Below are positions 25,418 through 31,726 of a stretch of DNA of 64,000 nt, piece after piece. The DNA comes from Chloroflexota bacterium (GTDB taxonomy: Bacteria > Chloroflexota > Anaerolineae > Aggregatilineales > Phototrophicaceae), in the NCBI GenBank assembly GCA_026707745.1, contig JAPOWG010000037.1, positions 100,132 through 164,131 of the forward strand, given 5' to 3'. The stretch's first letter is position 1. Each line of letters opens with the position of its first letter. Made by a program: the position numbers and the translations under genes. The notes below the pieces were generated by a model. The model made no database searches, was not told the DNA's origin, and worked only from the letters and a program-made list of their open reading frames with translations.

Positions 25418-25855
25418 TTAGACCGCGCCCCAGGTCGGCGCTGTGCCCGTCGCCGGCTGCAAGGTCGCCGTGAACATCACCGCCCCGCCGGTCGTGATCT
25501 GCGGACGGTAGCTCGACACCAGGAACTCGCCACTGTATTTGGGATCGTTCGTGGCCGGCCCCGCGTTATTGCCCACCTGCACCTCCAGCGAGACCTGGCT
25601 CCCGGCCGCGAAGGCGCCCTGGATGACCGTGTGCGTGCCGCTGTCGCCGTCGGTCGTCAGGTAGCCCTGAATCGTCACCGGCGCCCGCAACTGCCCGTTG
25701 ATGTACTGATGCACTTCGTCGCCGAAGCCGGTGACATCAAACTGGTCGTAGGTCAGTCCCAGGTCGATGCTGCGGATGTCCCCGTCCGCGAATGCCCGCA
25801 AGGTACCGCTGCTGTCGTCCATCTTTACGATGACGTGATCTCCTGACAATGCCAT
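25418..25855 (-). CDS. Phage tail-tube-like protein
   Basis: This 145-residue beta-rich protein opens MALSGDHVIVKMDDSSGTLRAF. It has FDVTGFGDEVHQYINGQLRAPVTIQGYLT in the middle, SQVSLEVQVG and a beta hairpin GGAVMFTATLQPATG near the end. The pattern (D-[IT]TGF-DEV-x3-NGQ) is that of tail-tube-type structural proteins of siphovirus-like prophages, as far as I can recognise it. The same signature (FDITAFRDEVRKFIPGQ) opens the next gene upstream, so the two are paralogous. AAGGAG lies 9 nt before the ATG. It is separated from the intact effector by the hairpin leader. Confidence 0.6.
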   Translation of the reverse strand: MALSGDHVIVKMDDSSGTLRAFADGDIRSIDLGLTYDQFDVTGFGDEVHQYINGQLRAPVTIQGYLTTDGDSGTHTVIQGAFAAGSQVSLEVQVGNNAGPATNDPKYSGEFLVSSYRPQITTGGAVMFTATLQPATGTAPTWGAV

Positions 25856-25897
25856 GATTTGTTTCTCCTTTTTGTGCGTTGGTTTTTGTACTGATTG

Positions 25898-28150
25898 CTA
25901 GATGTTAAATTGCGAGCTCTGCGCTGTGGCGGTAGCGTAGTCCGACCAAGGTCCCCTGCCGCCCCGATTGATAGCTGCTACTCTGAACCTGTAGTCTCCA
26001 GAAGTCGCGCCCATCACAGTATGAGATAGCGAGTTGATGTTCGGCAGGTGAAGTTGCTCGTCTACACCGTGGCGAACGTCAAGTTCATAGGTTGTGATCG
26101 GCGCTCCACCTTGCGCGGGCGGGGTGATGGTGGCGGTGATTTCCCCGTTGCGAACAGTAAGGGCCGGCGGCTGCGGTTTGGCGGGCGGCGCTATGACCTC
26201 GGGCCGGTTGCCCGCGACAATCCAATCCTTGGCTCGATTCGCCTGTCCGCTGTCGGCCACCAGAACACGGATCGCCGAAGCATACTCGATGCTTGTCGGG
26301 CGCGCCGTCGAAGCAAATCTCAAGCTCTCGCTATTGCTACGGGTGTTGGCTGAAACGGGAAACTCATAGATCTGGTTGTCGCCGTACAAGTAGATATAGA
26401 ACGAGGCGCTGGACAACAATGAAGGAATGACCTGCCACTCCTGCGCGAGCGCCCCGCTGAGCTCAAGCAGCGACTCCGTTTTCCAATCCACCGTTTGCAC
26501 TTCAATGTCCGTATTCTTGCCGTTCGTCTTTGTCAAATTCAACCAGCGGCTACCGGTGACTTGGTCGAAAATGCCCAACAATGTGTTGCAGCTTGGATCA
26601 CGCGATGTGAACTCAAAGTCGGTCAGCAGCCCTTGTGGCGGCGGCGGCAGCATGACGTTACCGTATTCGGACCAAGCTCCCCTGCCAGCCCGATTAATGG
26701 CCGCTACTCGGAACTCGTAGGAGGTGTCATTGGTCAATTCCATCACGGTGTGAGACAGCGCGTTGAGGTTTGGCACATGCGTGTGTGATCCGAGTGACCC
26801 GGACTCGCGATAGCTCAGTTCATAGGTTGTGATAGGCGATCCTCCTCGCGCAGGCGGGGTAATCGTCACGGTGGCGCGCTCGGCGCCGGCGACCAGGCTC
26901 GGTGGCTGCGGCCTGTCAGGCGGCGCTACCGTTTCGGGCTGGTTGCCCGCCGCGATCCAGTTCTTGATTCGACTCGCCTGACTGCTATTCGCAACCAATA
27001 GGCGAATCTGCGAGCCGGCCACGATGCCTGCCGGACGCGGAGTTGAGCTAAAACTCATGGACCGACCACCAAATGCTGTATTGGCGTTCATAGCAAACTC
27101 AAAGATTTCATTACTGTTGGGCAGATGGATGTAGAACGAAGAGTTTGGTAGAAGCGCGGGTAGAAGTTCCCATTCATGCTCTTCCCAACCGCCGAACTCA
27201 GGTTGGGAGTGGGGGAGAGGCGAGGCATCTGTACCCCAAACCAGCCCCTCTAAGGAAATGTCCGTCTTCAAGCCATCCGTTTTTGTCAAATTTAACCAGC
27301 GAGTGCCGGTATGGTTGCTATCACCATTCAACAAGTAAGGCGGCTCTCCTTCATTCGGATTGAGCGATGCGAACTTAAAGTCAGCCAGCAGTCCCTGGGG
27401 AAAGGGAACTGGCTTGTGAATCCGAATCAGCGAAATTGCGATTTTGATGCGATCCTGCGCGGCTGGGTCAGCTGTGGTCACCCAGCGCACATAGCGAGGG
27501 ATTATCCTGTTGATCTTGGCCTGCTCGGAGCCGATCGTCAGCCCATTCAGAGCGAAGGTCGCCAATACGCTTTCTTCGCCGGCGAAGTCGCCGCTGTCCG
27601 AACCTTCAATGCTGAATGCATAGGCATCGCTGATAGCGGCTTCAAGCACATGCAGACAAGCCAAGCCACCCCCATCGGTAGAAGCGCCGTTGTCCAACGC
27701 GTCCCCGGCAGATGACCCGATGACATGCCTCGGATTTGTCAAGGCTACCCCCCAACCGCCATTTTCATCCTGATTGGCGAAGACCGCCTGGAAAGGGATC
27801 ATCTGTTTGAACTGAGGCAAGGCGCCATAACGCCCCTGCCGCGTCAGCATACTGAAGACCGGGTCGCCCACCCCCGATTCCGCGTTCTCCCCCACATAGA
27901 CCGAGAACAAGCCAGCAAGATCCGCCCCTTTAAGCACCGGATGCGATCTCGCTTCGCCGGTGTTCATGAAGCCGGCATGCTGCACCGCCATCAAGCGCTG
28001 CCCGGGGATAAACTTTCGCACCTCGTCTCTAAAGGCGGTGATATCAAAGACATCGCGGTCCTCATTGATGCTGACGTGATTGCTGTCGCCGGTGATGTCA
28101 TAGCCATCAACCAGGACTTGTATATGATCGCTTGTAAGTTTCGACATCAT
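25898..28150 (-). CDS. Large tail-type protein with duplicated [domain + fibronectin III] unit
   Basis: This 750-residue protein starts with a tail-tube-like domain (about 1-140, FDITAFRDEVRKFIPGQ; SDHIQVLVDGYDITGD opening) and a beta-rich region (140-250). Two copies follow of a unit made of a domain of about 160 residues (GTRWLNLTKTDG ... SSFYIHLPNSNEIFEF ... ASRIKNWIAAGNQPE versus GSRWLNLTKTNG ... ASFYIYLYGDNQIYEF ... ANRAKDWIVAGNRPE) and a fibronectin type III domain (PPDRPQPPSLV ... YEFRVAAINRAGRGAWSEY and PPAKPQPPALTV ... YRFRVAAINRGGRGPWSDY). Fibronectin domains on phage tails contact cell surfaces. The AGGAGG favours the second of two ATGs (28147). It probably builds the tip or decorated tube of a phage-derived particle. 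Confidence 0.65.
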   Translation of the reverse strand: MMSKLTSDHIQVLVDGYDITGDSNHVSINEDRDVFDITAFRDEVRKFIPGQRLMAVQHAGFMNTGEARSHPVLKGADLAGLFSVYVGENAESGVGDPVFSMLTRQGRYGALPQFKQMIPFQAVFANQDENGGWGVALTNPRHVIGSSAGDALDNGASTDGGGLACLHVLEAAISDAYAFSIEGSDSGDFAGEESVLATFALNGLTIGSEQAKINRIIPRYVRWVTTADPAAQDRIKIAISLIRIHKPVPFPQGLLADFKFASLNPNEGEPPYLLNGDSNHTGTRWLNLTKTDGLKTDISLEGLVWGTDASPLPHSQPEFGGWEEHEWELLPALLPNSSFYIHLPNSNEIFEFAMNANTAFGGRSMSFSSTPRPAGIVAGSQIRLLVANSSQASRIKNWIAAGNQPETVAPPDRPQPPSLVAGAERATVTITPPARGGSPITTYELSYRESGSLGSHTHVPNLNALSHTVMELTNDTSYEFRVAAINRAGRGAWSEYGNVMLPPPPQGLLTDFEFTSRDPSCNTLLGIFDQVTGSRWLNLTKTNGKNTDIEVQTVDWKTESLLELSGALAQEWQVIPSLLSSASFYIYLYGDNQIYEFPVSANTRSNSESLRFASTARPTSIEYASAIRVLVADSGQANRAKDWIVAGNRPEVIAPPAKPQPPALTVRNGEITATITPPAQGGAPITTYELDVRHGVDEQLHLPNINSLSHTVMGATSGDYRFRVAAINRGGRGPWSDYATATAQSSQFNI

Positions 28151-28156
28151 CGCCTC

Positions 28157-28540
28157 CTAGATATGTTGATAGCGGTTGACATAACCGTGCAGGACGATGA
28201 CGTCGGTCTCGGCAGCGAAGGCGCGGACAAGCGCGCCATTCTGCAGCACGTGGCCCGGGATGACTTCCGTGAAGCCGCTCTCCGCCGGAATCGTGACTTC
28301 GATGAGATCACCCGGGCTGTCCGTCCCGCCCCATTCGACTGTCAACTTGACATCCGAAGTGTGAGTGTTTACCGCCTGAAAAAAGATCTCATCCCATTCA
28401 TTGGCCGCGACGCTGCTCAGCGCCGTGTGGACCAAGGTGCCGGGGCTGCCGCTCGCCGCCACTTTGATGCCGCGCCCGTCGGTGCTGCCGCTCAGCTTGC
28501 GTTTCTGGTAGTCGCGGTAGTCGCGCATTTCATTGCGCAT
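28157..28540 (-). CDS. Small beta-rich structural protein, phage-type
   Basis: The 127-residue protein begins MRNEMRDYRDYQKRKLSG, a basic helix. A beta-rich part follows: IKVAASGSPGTLVHTALSSV, DEIFFQAVNTHTSDVKLTVEWGG, DLIEVTIPAESGFTEVIPGH, LVRAFAAETDVIVLHGYVNRY. The last section resembles small virion or tail decoration proteins in which a beta sandwich ends with an 'ADVxxVxGYVxR' strand. AAGGAGA lies 8 nt before the ATG and it is 6 bp from the 750-residue protein, in one operon. The exact role is not recognised. Confidence 0.55.
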   Translation of the reverse strand: MRNEMRDYRDYQKRKLSGSTDGRGIKVAASGSPGTLVHTALSSVAANEWDEIFFQAVNTHTSDVKLTVEWGGTDSPGDLIEVTIPAESGFTEVIPGHVLQNGALVRAFAAETDVIVLHGYVNRYQHI

Positions 28541-28591
28541 ATCGTTTCTCCTTTCTTGCTTGTTATGCGATCTTGCAGATAGAAGAGATCC

Positions 28592-29053
28592 CTAAATCTC
28601 CCGTACCCAGAATTGGGCGCCGGCGCGCAGAGTCGTATCGTGTTTCCCTTGGAGTTTGAAAGTATGCGATCCGGCGCTAAGGTTCTGAACCAAGCGGGTG
28701 AAGTTCACCAATTCATTGTCAGCGTGACCGCCGCCACGCCTCAATCCATGATCGGCATCGCCTTGTCGAGTTCCGTCAATGTCAAGATCGAGTTTGAAGT
28801 CGTGGGCTGTCACCGTTCCATGAAAATGAACCAGAACATCTCCGCCCGCGGTGGTAATCGTCAGATTGAAGTTGTTACCGATATCGACAAACGTGCTGCT
28901 GTTCGGAATGCTAATATCCGCCTTCGTCGTGTGGGCTGCAATCGTCTTTCGCACCCTGTCGAGCTCCGCCAGGTTCTCGCTGACCGCGTTCAGATCGCCG
29001 GGGCTCACCAGCGCTCCGGTCTCCCAATCCGTTTTGGGTGTTGTCCAAGCCAT
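28592..29053 (-). CDS. Tail/fibre-like paralog 1
   Basis: The 153-residue protein is the first of four paralogs. The N-terminus MAWTTPKTDWETGALVSPGDLNAV is typical of prophage tail proteins that begin (T)WTTP.T...GE.VTA..mN. A helical stretch ENLAELDRVRK follows, then a jelly-roll-like beta domain with FVDIGNNFNLTITTAGGDVLVHFHG, LDLDIDGTRQ, NFTRLVQNLSAGSHTFKLQ and the end AQFWVREI. AGGAGG 7 nt upstream supports ATG 29053 over the longer frame to 29074. The C-terminal beta domain probably forms a trimeric fibre or head that binds a surface (inference). Confidence 0.65.
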   Translation of the reverse strand: MAWTTPKTDWETGALVSPGDLNAVSENLAELDRVRKTIAAHTTKADISIPNSSTFVDIGNNFNLTITTAGGDVLVHFHGTVTAHDFKLDLDIDGTRQGDADHGLRRGGGHADNELVNFTRLVQNLSAGSHTFKLQGKHDTTLRAGAQFWVREI

Positions 29054-29261
29054 TGTATGTCCTCCTGTTTTCAACTTTTGTCATTTCTCGTGTATAGTGG
29101 ATTTGTCCTGCCAAACATCAAGCAGGTTCGTGAAATTGTCGTGTGGGCTTCGCCCTGTCGCAAGCCGGCCCACAAGACACAACCGCGTGCTGCGTACTCT
29201 GCAATCTCCCAGTTCTTATTGTCTCATCTACACCGCCTCCTTTTTTGTATTTGCCGATCTC
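29054..29261 (-). promoter_or_regulatory. Tail-gene leader with covarying hairpin
   Basis: GTGGGCT (29143-29149) pairs with GGCCCAC (29167-29173) around the loop TCGCCCTGTCGCAAGCC. On the gene side, CTGCT-TGATGTTT-AGCAG-like sequence (here CTGCTTGATGTTTGGCAG, transcript sense) forms a second small hairpin. The whole 200-bp spacer is closely related to 29721-29926 and 30413-30618. Confidence 0.68.
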
Positions 29262-29720
29262 TTAGATCTCCCGCACCCAGAATTGGGCGTGGGAGCGCAG
29301 AGTTGTTCTGTGGTTTCTCCCTTGGAGCTTGAAAGTATGAGATCCGGCGCTCAGATTCTGAACCAGGTGAGTAAAATTCACAAGTTCATGATCTACCTCC
29401 CCACGTCTCAAACCATACTCGTCATGACCCAATCGGGTCCCATCAACTTCAACATCAATCCTCAAAGGATGGTTTACCACCACGCCATGAAAATGAACCA
29501 GAACATCTCCGCCCGCGGTAGTAATCGTCAGATTGAAGTTGCTGTCGATGTCGACAAACGTTCTGCTGTTCGGAATAGCTATATCCGCCGTCGTCGTGTG
29601 GACTGCAACCGTCTTTCGTACTCTGTCGAGTTCTACCAGATTTTCGCCGACCGCGTTCATAGCGCCGGACCTCATCAGTTCTCCAACCTCCCAATCCGTT
29701 TTCGGTGTTGTCCAAGCCAT
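29262..29720 (-). CDS. Tail/fibre-like paralog 2
   Basis: The 152-residue protein starts MAWTTPKTDWEVGELMRSGAMNAV and ends AQFWVREI, like its neighbours. The middle (FVDIDSNFNLTITTAGGDVLVHFHGVVVNHPLRIDVEVDG) is closest to paralog 1. It differs mainly in the loop LGHDEYGLRRGEVDHE and in the basic stretch NHRTTLRSHAQFW. AAGGAG lies 9 nt before the ATG. It shares promoter and leader style with the other copies. Confidence 0.65.
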   Translation of the reverse strand: MAWTTPKTDWEVGELMRSGAMNAVGENLVELDRVRKTVAVHTTTADIAIPNSRTFVDIDSNFNLTITTAGGDVLVHFHGVVVNHPLRIDVEVDGTRLGHDEYGLRRGEVDHELVNFTHLVQNLSAGSHTFKLQGRNHRTTLRSHAQFWVREI

Positions 29721-29926
29721 TATATGTTCTCCTTTTTTCGACTGTTGTCATTTCTCGTGTGTATTGGATTTGTCCTGCTAAACATCAAGCAGGTTTGCGA
29801 AATTGCCGTGTGGACTTCGTCCTGTCGCAAGCCGGCCCACAAGACACAAGCCTATGCTGCGTACTCTGTAATCTCCCAGTTCTTATTGTCTCATCTACGC
29901 CTCCTCTCTTCGTACTTGCTGATCCC
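29721..29926 (-). promoter_or_regulatory. Tail-gene leader with hairpin
   Basis: GTGGACT (29810-29816) faces GGCCCAC (29834-29840) with one A/C mismatch, around TCGTCCTGTCGCAAGCC. CTGCT-TGATGTTT-AGCAG makes the second hairpin at about 29776-29793. Most of the spacer is identical to 30413-30618, so a unit of gene plus leader has been duplicated. Confidence 0.65.
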
Positions 29927-30412
29927 TTAAATCTCCCGCACCCAGAATTGGGCGCCAGGATATAGTATGAGTCCACGACCAGCGTGATTTCCTTTCCACT
30001 GTAGTATGAAGGTATGGGATTCAGCGCTTAAGCCCTGAATCAATCGGTCAAAAGATAGGGAATGACGGCGATCGCCGTGGTGAAGATCGATATGTGTAAG
30101 TCCATCGTCACCGCCTTGGCGAGTTCCGTCGACATCAATATCGAAATGACAGCGGCTGACACTAACATTACGTGTCATCGCACCGTCAAAATGAACCAGC
30201 ACGTCTCCACCTGTTGTCGTAATCGTCAGATTCAAGTTGGTGCTGTCAAGATCGGAAAATTCATTACCGATTACTCTGATCTCCTCGCTCGTCGTGTAGA
30301 TGGCGGTCGCTGGATTCTTAAGCGTCGCCAGGTTCTCGCCGACCTCGTTCATATCGCTGGCGGCAATCAGTGCTCCGGTCTCCCAATCAGTTTTGGGTGT
30401 TGTCCAAGCCAT
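29927..30412 (-). CDS. Tail/fibre-like paralog 3
   Basis: The 161-residue protein has the same N-terminus (MAWTTPKTDWETGALIAASDMNEV) and end (YPGAQFWVREI). The middle is more divergent: EFSDLDSTNLNLTITTTGGDVLVHFDGAMTRNVSVSRCHFDIDVDG and LHHGDRRHSLSFDRLIQGLSAESHTFILQW. The conserved strands are kept while the loops vary, the pattern expected if loops contact variable receptors. AGGAGG precedes the ATG. Confidence 0.65.
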   Translation of the reverse strand: MAWTTPKTDWETGALIAASDMNEVGENLATLKNPATAIYTTSEEIRVIGNEFSDLDSTNLNLTITTTGGDVLVHFDGAMTRNVSVSRCHFDIDVDGTRQGGDDGLTHIDLHHGDRRHSLSFDRLIQGLSAESHTFILQWKGNHAGRGLILYPGAQFWVREI

Positions 30413-30618
30413 TGTATGTCCTCCTTTTTTCGACTTTTGTCATTTCTCATGTATACCGGATTTGTCCTGCTAAACATCAAGCAGGTTTGCGAAATTGTCG
30501 TGTGGACTTCGCCCTGTCGCAAGCCGGCCCACAAGACACAAGCCTGTGCTGCGTACTCTGTAATCTCCCAGTTCTTATTGTCTCATCTACGCCTCCTCTC
30601 TTCGTACTTGCTGATCCC
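30413..30618 (-). promoter_or_regulatory. Tail-gene leader with hairpin
   Basis: GTGGACT (30502-30508) faces GGCCCAC (30526-30532) around TCGCCCTGTCGCAAGCC, with one A/C mismatch. CTGCT-TGATGTTT-AGCAG is present on the gene side. It is nearly identical to 29721-29926. Confidence 0.65.
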
Positions 30619-31107
30619 TTAAATCTCCCGCACCCAGAACTGCGCGCTGCGCAACAGTCTGCTGCCGCGATCACGTCTATTCCTCCACTTTAATTTGAAG
30701 GTGTGAGAACCGGCGCTCAAACCCTGAACAAGGCGAGTAAACGCTACAGGCATGCCAACCGATGTAACGCGAATGCCGGTGACGCCATAAGTGTTTCCTT
30801 GCAGGTTTCCATCGACATCAACGTCAAAGTACGTATCAACGTTACTACCCAAGGTGCGATTGAGGAAACCATGAAAATGAACCAGTACATCTCGACCTGT
30901 GGTAACTAACGTCAGGTTCAGATTGTTGCTATCAACGTCGGCAAATGCATCAGTGTGCCCTATAATATCGTGCGGCGTTGTGTAAACCGCGATCTGATTT
31001 GCCGAGGGTTCTCTTAGTGCTGCCAGATTCTCGCCGACCGCGTTCATATTCTCGGCGGTAACCAGTTCGCCGTTGTTCCAATCAGTTTTGGGTTTCGTCC
31101 AAGCCAT
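30619..31107 (-). CDS. Tail/fibre-like paralog 4, first gene of the array
   Basis: The 162-residue protein starts MAWTKPKTDWNNGELVTAENMNAV and ends LRSAQFWVREI. The core strands AFADVDSNNLNLTLVTTGRDVLVHFHG, YFDVDVDG and AFTRLVQGLSAGSHTFKLKW match the other three. AAAGGA lies about 10 nt before the ATG. As the most upstream minus-strand gene of the block it may be the first gene of a long transcript reading toward 8 kb. Confidence 0.65.
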   Translation of the reverse strand: MAWTKPKTDWNNGELVTAENMNAVGENLAALREPSANQIAVYTTPHDIIGHTDAFADVDSNNLNLTLVTTGRDVLVHFHGFLNRTLGSNVDTYFDVDVDGNLQGNTYGVTGIRVTSVGMPVAFTRLVQGLSAGSHTFKLKWRNRRDRGSRLLRSAQFWVREI

Positions 31108-31260
31108 ATGTTGTCATTCCTTTATTCGACTTCTGTCGCTTTCTCACATAATGAGATTGTCTTGCTAAACATCAAGCACTTTGTGAAACTGTCCAGTGGA
31201 CTTCGCCCTGTCACAAGCCGGTCCACAGGAGACAAACACGTTCTTCTGCACTTGAAATCA
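31108..31260 (-). promoter_or_regulatory. Leader of the first tail gene with fully compensated hairpin
   Basis: GTGGACT (31196-31202) pairs with GGTCCAC (31220-31226) without mismatch, whereas the related copies have GGCCCAC; the loop is TCGCCCTGTCACAAGCC. TGCT-TGATGTTT-AGCA is on the gene side. Here the A in one arm is matched by a T in the other, a compensatory change relative to 29143. Confidence 0.65.
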
Positions 31261-31325
31261 GTCCCCAACGATCTTTCTATGATCTTCTCCTTCTTCACTT
31301 CTAGTTTGATGATATGCACTGATAA

Positions 31326-31363
31326 TAGCACGTTTGTGCTAATATGCGCGACTGTTTAGTCGC
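31326..31363. promoter_or_regulatory. Two tandem palindromes with the same GTTT centre
   Basis: TAGCACGTTTGTGCTA (31326-31341) and GCGACTGTTTAGTCGC (31348-31363) have unrelated 6-bp arms but an identical centre in the same orientation. Their centres are 22 bp apart, two helical turns. They lie about 220 bp upstream of the first tail gene, where the array promoter should be. TATTAT (minus strand, 31327-31322) overlaps the first one. The second is followed by TTTT on the plus strand, so it could also act as a small terminator. Confidence 0.45.
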
Positions 31364-31726
31364 TTTTCGAAAATCGAACGAAATTCATTCCATTTTAGTA
31401 CCTTTTATGAATGATTTTAGTCGGTCCTGCGATCTTCCAGTCAAGACGTCCTGAGTGACTGCCGAAGCACTGCCTCGGAATGCGTAGCACGAAGGCCGTC
31501 TAGAGCTAGGCGGGATCGGTGTATCCACTATGTTTGTAGACCGCGAGCCGGCCACATCCCCCTTATTTTCTTGGCGAGCGCGTTACAGGGTATACCAACA
31601 GTTGCCGTTAAATGGCTCAACCCCGGTATCGGACAAGCCTTTTTGCTTTCGAATTCAGATTCGGTTTGTTGTACTCTGGAAGACAAACAACACTTGGCAG
31701 CGCGTCTTTTGTTTCCCTGAGGTTTC
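31364..31726. other. Intergenic region without recognisable gene
   Basis: This stretch lies between the array promoter region and the kinase stop codon. It is AT-rich at 31364-31420. I find no open frame with a ribosome site, no tRNA-like arms and no strong terminator for the minus-strand kinase gene, so read-through from the kinase into the tail genes cannot be excluded. Confidence 0.4.

Noticed and set aside
28851..29930. 359-residue plus-strand frame across two tail genes
   Set aside because: It spans the leader and parts of two paralogs in antisense and repeats with the duplication; no start signal.
23183..31107. Diversity-generating retroelement behind variable tail/effector ends
   Set aside because: No reverse transcriptase, no template/variable repeat pair with adenine-specific changes was seen; differences affect whole domains.
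10261..31250. Leaders as integron attC sites between gene cassettes
   Set aside because: Promoterless cassettes in one direction with folded spacers recall an integron, and GCTAAAC is one base off the RYYYAAC core. But the matching GTTRRRY end is missing, the conserved part is the loop and not the ends, and no integrase is in the window.
8144..31250. CRISPR array
   Set aside because: The repeats are spaced by whole genes, vary in sequence and no cas gene is present.
31421..31560. Possible tRNA or small RNA between array and kinase
   Set aside because: No cloverleaf arms, no TTCRANNC T-loop and no terminator could be found.
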